Below, one piece after another: positions 61,084 to 64,000 of a DNA stretch of 64,000 nt. Each line of letters begins with the position of its first letter. Position 1 is the first letter of the stretch. The notes beneath the pieces are model-generated. The model saw only the letters and a program-made list of their open reading frames with translations, was not told the origin of the DNA and did not search any database. The position numbers were made by a program, and so were the translations under genes. This stretch comes from Chitinophaga filiformis (GTDB lineage Bacteria > Bacteroidota > Bacteroidia > Chitinophagales > Chitinophagaceae), in assembly GCF_021646545.1 (NCBI RefSeq), contig NZ_JAKIRP010000019.1:100690-164689 (forward strand). The letters run 5' to 3'.

Positions 61084-62145
61084 ATGCCAAATCCGAATAG
61101 TGCAAAAACTCACATTCTAAGACGACAAAGATCACAGCATAAAAAATCAACCAAAAACTTCAAACAAAGGAGAAAAAATAGGCTTAAACACTGGAAAAGA
61201 GGTAACATTTTTTCCTTAAATAGGAGTTCCAGAAAAGAAAGAGATCTTGAAACATTAAATCTTGTTGCACCTCAACATTTCAAGTTCATCGAAAACACTG
61301 ACTCGGTATTGACATTTATCAAAACAGGTAAAAAAGCTTTAATGGAAGGTCTGCCTGTTCGCTTTGATATTTCCAAAATTCAATCTCTATCTCCTGATGC
61401 AATAGCCATATTGATCTCGCACTTGACGTCTTTTCGATCTTATGGCACTACTATTTATGGGAATGCACCTGATGACGAAGAAATGAAGGAACTTTTTACG
61501 TCCTCCGGCTTTTATAATTATGTCAATTCTCATAAAAAATTTGAGCCAAGTGATAAAAATCTAATGCATAAAGAATCAAATTTTAAAGTAAAACCTGAGA
61601 TTGCCGAAAAGGCGACGATGTTAATTAATAGTAACGGAGATTACTCTGAGGACAATATTGAAGCAATATATAGTATATTTATTGAAATGATGTCCAACAC
61701 TCATCATCATGCAAGCCTAAATAAATTTGGTAATTCGAAATGGGTAATTTACGTTTACAATGATACTAAGAATGAAATCACATCAGTTAGTTTTCTAGAC
61801 CTAGGTGTTGGTATATTTAAGAGTGTCGTAATGAAAAATTATCTTAAAAAAATAGCAATTAAATTTCCATTAGTTAGAAATATAATATTAGTGGACGATT
61901 TATTATCGGGCAAAATTGGGTCTAGAATTGATGTCGATAATGAAATAAGAGGAAAAGGAATTCCCCAAATTATAAGCTACTCCAAGCTTCCATTTTTTAA
62001 GAAATTTTATCTAATAACCAATGAAGTGAAGATAAATCTAAAAACTGGTGAAAAGGATGAGTTGAGAAATAATTTCGGAGGGACATTCTATTATTTTGAA
62101 TTATGTTCAAAATTAAAAAACAATGAAAGTAACACAGTCAATTGA
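61084..62145 (+). CDS. STAS-like + GHKL ATPase fusion protein with basic N terminus
   Basis: A 353-residue cytosolic protein. Residues 8-50 are extremely basic (e.g. RRQRSQHKK, FKQRRKNRLKHWKR). Residues about 65-150 look STAS-like (VRFDISKIQSLSPDAIAILI, then YGTTIYGNAP, ELFTSSGFYNYV). Residues about 190-345 are a GHKL (histidine-kinase-type) ATPase: N box FIEMMSNTHHHA (Glu201, Asn205), G1 box LDLGVGIF (Asp239, Gly241, Gly243), G2 box RGKGIPQI. No dimerisation-phosphotransfer domain and no receiver partner, so it resembles SpoIIAB/MORC-like switch ATPases rather than a sensor kinase. The gene overlaps the next by 23 bases and is AT-rich compared with the chromosome before it. Confidence 0.75.
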   Translation: MPNPNSAKTHILRRQRSQHKKSTKNFKQRRKNRLKHWKRGNIFSLNRSSRKERDLETLNLVAPQHFKFIENTDSVLTFIKTGKKALMEGLPVRFDISKIQSLSPDAIAILISHLTSFRSYGTTIYGNAPDDEEMKELFTSSGFYNYVNSHKKFEPSDKNLMHKESNFKVKPEIAEKATMLINSNGDYSEDNIEAIYSIFIEMMSNTHHHASLNKFGNSKWVIYVYNDTKNEITSVSFLDLGVGIFKSVVMKNYLKKIAIKFPLVRNIILVDDLLSGKIGSRIDVDNEIRGKGIPQIISYSKLPFFKKFYLITNEVKINLKTGEKDELRNNFGGTFYYFELCSKLKNNESNTVN

Positions 62146-62452
62146 TATCGCAAAAGAATTTAGCTCAAAACCAGGGGCCAGATATAAATATGAAGGAGAT
62201 TTTTCAGGACAACTTTTTTTGGAAAGCCTTCTCTTGCCAAAGTTTGATAAAGCGGTTCAAGAAGGAGGCAAGGTTTTGATAATATTAGATGATGTTCTAG
62301 GATATCCATCTTCTTTTATTTCCGGCTCATTTGGTAAGCTATCCATTGATAAAGGGGCCGATCAAGTTTTAAAACATTTAGAATTTGAGTCAAAAAATCA
62401 AATGCGGATTGATAAGATAATATCGGAAATTCAAAACCCGAAGAAAAAGTGA
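62123..62452 (+). CDS. STAS-like DUF4325 protein
   Basis: A 109-residue protein matching the STAS-like DUF4325 family: AKEFSSKPGARYKYEGDFSG, LESLLLPKFDKAV, GKVLIILDDVLGYPSSFISGSFGKL. DUF4325 proteins are usually encoded beside GHKL ATPases and may act as the anti-anti-sigma-like partner of the ATPase. It starts inside the ATPase gene and its TGA stop overlaps the GTG of the third gene by 4 bases, so all three are co-translated. Confidence 0.75.
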   Translation: MKVTQSIDIAKEFSSKPGARYKYEGDFSGQLFLESLLLPKFDKAVQEGGKVLIILDDVLGYPSSFISGSFGKLSIDKGADQVLKHLEFESKNQMRIDKIISEIQNPKKK

Positions 62453-63051
62453 AAACCATCAGAATTTTAGTTTTAATAATTGTTTTCGCTTTAGGCGGAC
62501 TATCAGGCTTTTTTGTAAAAAATTTTCCTTTCATTAGGTGGAATACCGAAGTGAAGATTTATGAAGTGTTTCAAGTTTGCTCTACCTTGTTTATCGGGAT
62601 TGCTATTCCTTTTTTTATAAAAAAGTGGATAGAAGATAAAAGACAACTAAAAAATGCTCTTATAGAGGAATGCAAGGAAACCTTGACAGAAATAAAAAGA
62701 ATCAGAACTAAGTTTGAAGGTTGTTACTCAAACAATTCTATCTCCGCAAGTGATAAAGACGAAATACTGATACTCTTTTCCGACGCAGATTTAAAAGTAC
62801 AAAATTTAAAAGAAAACTTCACGCTGGCGTTCAAGGGTGAGTCAAAAATAGGAATAGTTGGAATAAAAGAGAATACAGTCAATGCCATTAATAATTCTTA
62901 TATAAGTTATTGGAAAACAGTAACAGGAGGAAGTTTAATGAATTCAAATTATACCAGAATTGATAATGATTTGTTGAAAAGCCAAAAGAGTGATTTCTCA
63001 TCTGTTGAGAAAGCAATAAAACAAGCGATCATTTTTATACATACAATTTAG
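62449..63051 (+). CDS. Two-helix membrane protein of the STAS/GHKL operon
   Basis: A 200-residue protein starting with GTG in a GTGA overlap with the DUF4325 gene. Two hydrophobic helices (about 4-26, ILVLIIVFALGGLSGFFV, and 42-61, FQVCSTLFIGIAIPFFI) are followed by a soluble, mostly helical domain of 140 residues (QLKNALIEECKETLTEIKRI). No family recognised. By position it could be the membrane effector or sensor of the two regulatory proteins. Strongly AT-rich. Confidence 0.65.
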   Translation: MKTIRILVLIIVFALGGLSGFFVKNFPFIRWNTEVKIYEVFQVCSTLFIGIAIPFFIKKWIEDKRQLKNALIEECKETLTEIKRIRTKFEGCYSNNSISASDKDEILILFSDADLKVQNLKENFTLAFKGESKIGIVGIKENTVNAINNSYISYWKTVTGGSLMNSNYTRIDNDLLKSQKSDFSSVEKAIKQAIIFIHTI

Positions 63052-63054
63052 GAT

Positions 63055-63132
63055 GAGACTATAAAATATATTGTGTAAACAATTAACCCAACTGTCAGAT
63101 TAAATCGAGACTATAAAATATATTGTGTAAAC
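63055..63132. repeat. 26-bp direct repeats, possible mobile-element remnant
   Basis: The word GAGACTATAAAATATATTGTGTAAAC occurs exactly at 63055-63080 and 63107-63132, start-to-start distance 52 bases. The bases after each copy remain similar (ending near CAACTGT). The TTGTGTAAAC end resembles terminal repeats of IS256-like elements, an impression I cannot verify here. Confidence 0.7.
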
Positions 63133-63185
63133 GATAAGGCAACTGTTTAGAGCCGACATCTGTTGTCAAAGATCGTTAAAAATTG

Positions 63186-63230
63186 ATGGAGTATGATCCC
63201 CCAGTTATGGAGAGTCATACTCCATTTCTT
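63186..63230 (+). terminator. Terminator-like hairpin after the STAS/GHKL operon
   Basis: ATGGAGTATGA (63186-63196) pairs perfectly with TCATACTCCAT (63215-63225), an 18-base loop, followed by TTCTTTTCT. The stretch 63133-63386 otherwise holds no gene I can support; the last 45 bases are the end of an IS66 element. Confidence 0.55.
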
Positions 63231-63341
63231 TTCTATGTTCATTATTGCGTAAACACCCGAGATAGAGCGTCTTTTTAATCTAGAAGCATCAAAATAATAT
63301 TGCGGATCAAAAATTTGAATTATGAAACGCAATAAACGTAC

Positions 63342-64000
63342 GTAAGCCTACGAGCAACAGCATCTATATCGTAATTCGGGAGTGGCTTAACTTTGCTCAA
63401 GTTTCCAGTTATGTGGAAGAAGTTCTTTGATTCGGTTTACGGGATAACCGGCTATTCTACTGAGCACGTCCTGTAACCATTTTACAGGATCAACCTTATG
63501 CATTTTACAAGTTCCAAGCAAGCTATATAGCATCGCGGATCTCCTCGCAGCCTCATGTGAGCCGGCAAATAGATGGTTTTTCCGGCCCAGGGCTATAGGC
63601 CTTATGGAGTTTTCAATCGGGTTGTTATCTGGCAACAGATGTCCTGTTTGGGCATATGCGCATAGTTTATTCCACCTTTTTATGCTATAAGCCAGTGCTT
63701 GTCCAATTGGGCTCTTAGGAAGGACTTGTGGATACTGGTCAATCATCCATACCCCTAACTCAGCGAGGATAGGAACAGCCTTCTCAAAACGGTGAGATTT
63801 ACGATCTGCTATATTATATGCCTGAGCATTGCATTCCCGCTCTATTTCTAGAGTAGCTGTATTTGCTGAAGAACATGCTCCGCACGGCTGCGGTCATGCT
63901 CCAGCGCATCTACAAAATATCTACGTGCGTGAGCCATGCAATGGATGAGATTTATTCCACTGCTTTCAGCGATAGTGTCGTAGACCTGGTAGCCATCCGT
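63342..64000 (-). mobile_element. IS66-family element, right end to window edge
   Basis: The transposase C terminus (63387 onward, minus strand) is clearly IS66. Between its stop and 63342 is a short tail, and GTAAGC at 63342-63347 resembles the start of the IS66 terminal inverted repeat, so the element end is placed there provisionally. The other end lies beyond the window; target-site duplication cannot be checked. Confidence 0.7.
63387..64000 (-). pseudogene. IS66 transposase (TnpC-like), frameshifted and partial
   Basis: Read on the minus strand, the window edge starts inside the DDE domain (DGYQVYDTIAESSGINLIHC, then MAHARRYFVDALEHDRS) and stays open to VLQQIQLL, where a TAG stop falls at 63848-63850. 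The family sequence continues in the next frame (IERECNAQAYNIADRKSHRF, then VLPKSPIGQALAYSIKRWNK, DNNPIENSIRPIALGRKNHL, FAGSHEAARRSAMLYSLLGT). Loss of one base at about 63849 explains the break; IS66 proteins usually have Tyr-Glu-Ile at this point. So this copy is probably inactive unless programmed frameshifting or a sequence error is involved. Confidence 0.85.

Noticed and set aside
61084..62145. Two-component sensor kinase
   Set aside because: GHKL boxes are present but there is no phospho-acceptor His helix, no membrane sensor part and no receiver-domain partner.
63147..63332. 61-residue minus-strand reading frame
   Set aside because: It runs through the hairpin at 63186-63225, has unlikely composition and no promoter or homologue.

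Overview
The window looks like chromosome of a Bacteroidota, most likely a Chitinophaga-type member of Chitinophagaceae. The evidence is: SusC/SusD-type and Oar-like TonB receptors, a FecR/ECF-sigma pair, STN domains, a LytTR two-component pair with beta-propeller sensor, promoter -7 boxes of the form TAnnTTTG in front of several starts, almost no Shine-Dalgarno sites, an archaeal-type ProS, and a tRNA without an encoded CCA. The genus is an inference from gene content only.

Layout. 1-6.9 kb: redoxin, M14 peptidase, MORN-type lipoprotein and a TonB receptor, with a degenerate ~54-bp tandem repeat at 0.83-1.01 kb. 7.1-11.7 kb: a tight plus-strand run (gamma-glutamyltransferase, DUF1572/DinB protein, small lipoprotein, AONS-like PLP enzyme, TraB/GumN protein). 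11.8-16.6 kb: a TamB protein whose transmembrane anchor lies upstream of any ATG/GTG. 16.7-22.5 kb: two small overlapping genes, ribBA and an Oar-like receptor. 22.7-27.9 kb: a five-gene group with esterase, ATP-grasp, GCS2-type carboxylate-amine ligase, class-I glutamine amidotransferase and a second ATP-grasp-like protein; it looks like a pathway for a small amide or peptide. 28.1-37.2 kb: a minus-strand ECF sigma/FecR/SusC/SusD locus ending in an SGNH esterase and a secreted FAD oxidoreductase; the SGNH protein is circularly permuted (its GDS block is at the C terminus). 37.3-42.9 kb: rhodanese, PASTA protein, Ddl, ferredoxin, acyl-CoA reductase, DegQ-type protease. 42.9-43.85 kb: a gene-poor stretch with 185-bp tandem repeats. 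43.8-60.7 kb: LytTR/LytS pair, ProS, Gly/Tyr-rich lipoprotein, two tandem FadL-like proteins, then translation and tRNA-modification genes (miaA, cca, tsaC), a glycosyltransferase, dapD and a GH76 lipoprotein.

The last 3 kb differ. After a tRNA-Leu(CAG) gene with a good promoter and terminator, base composition becomes clearly AT-rich. A three-gene overlapping operon follows: a STAS-like + GHKL ATPase fusion with a very basic N terminus, a separate DUF4325 STAS-like protein, and a two-helix membrane protein. It is followed by a hairpin terminator, short direct repeats and a frameshifted IS66 transposase that runs off the window. This tRNA-linked island is the best candidate here for an undescribed regulatory or defence-type system. 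The permuted SGNH hydrolase and the amide-ligase cluster come next.
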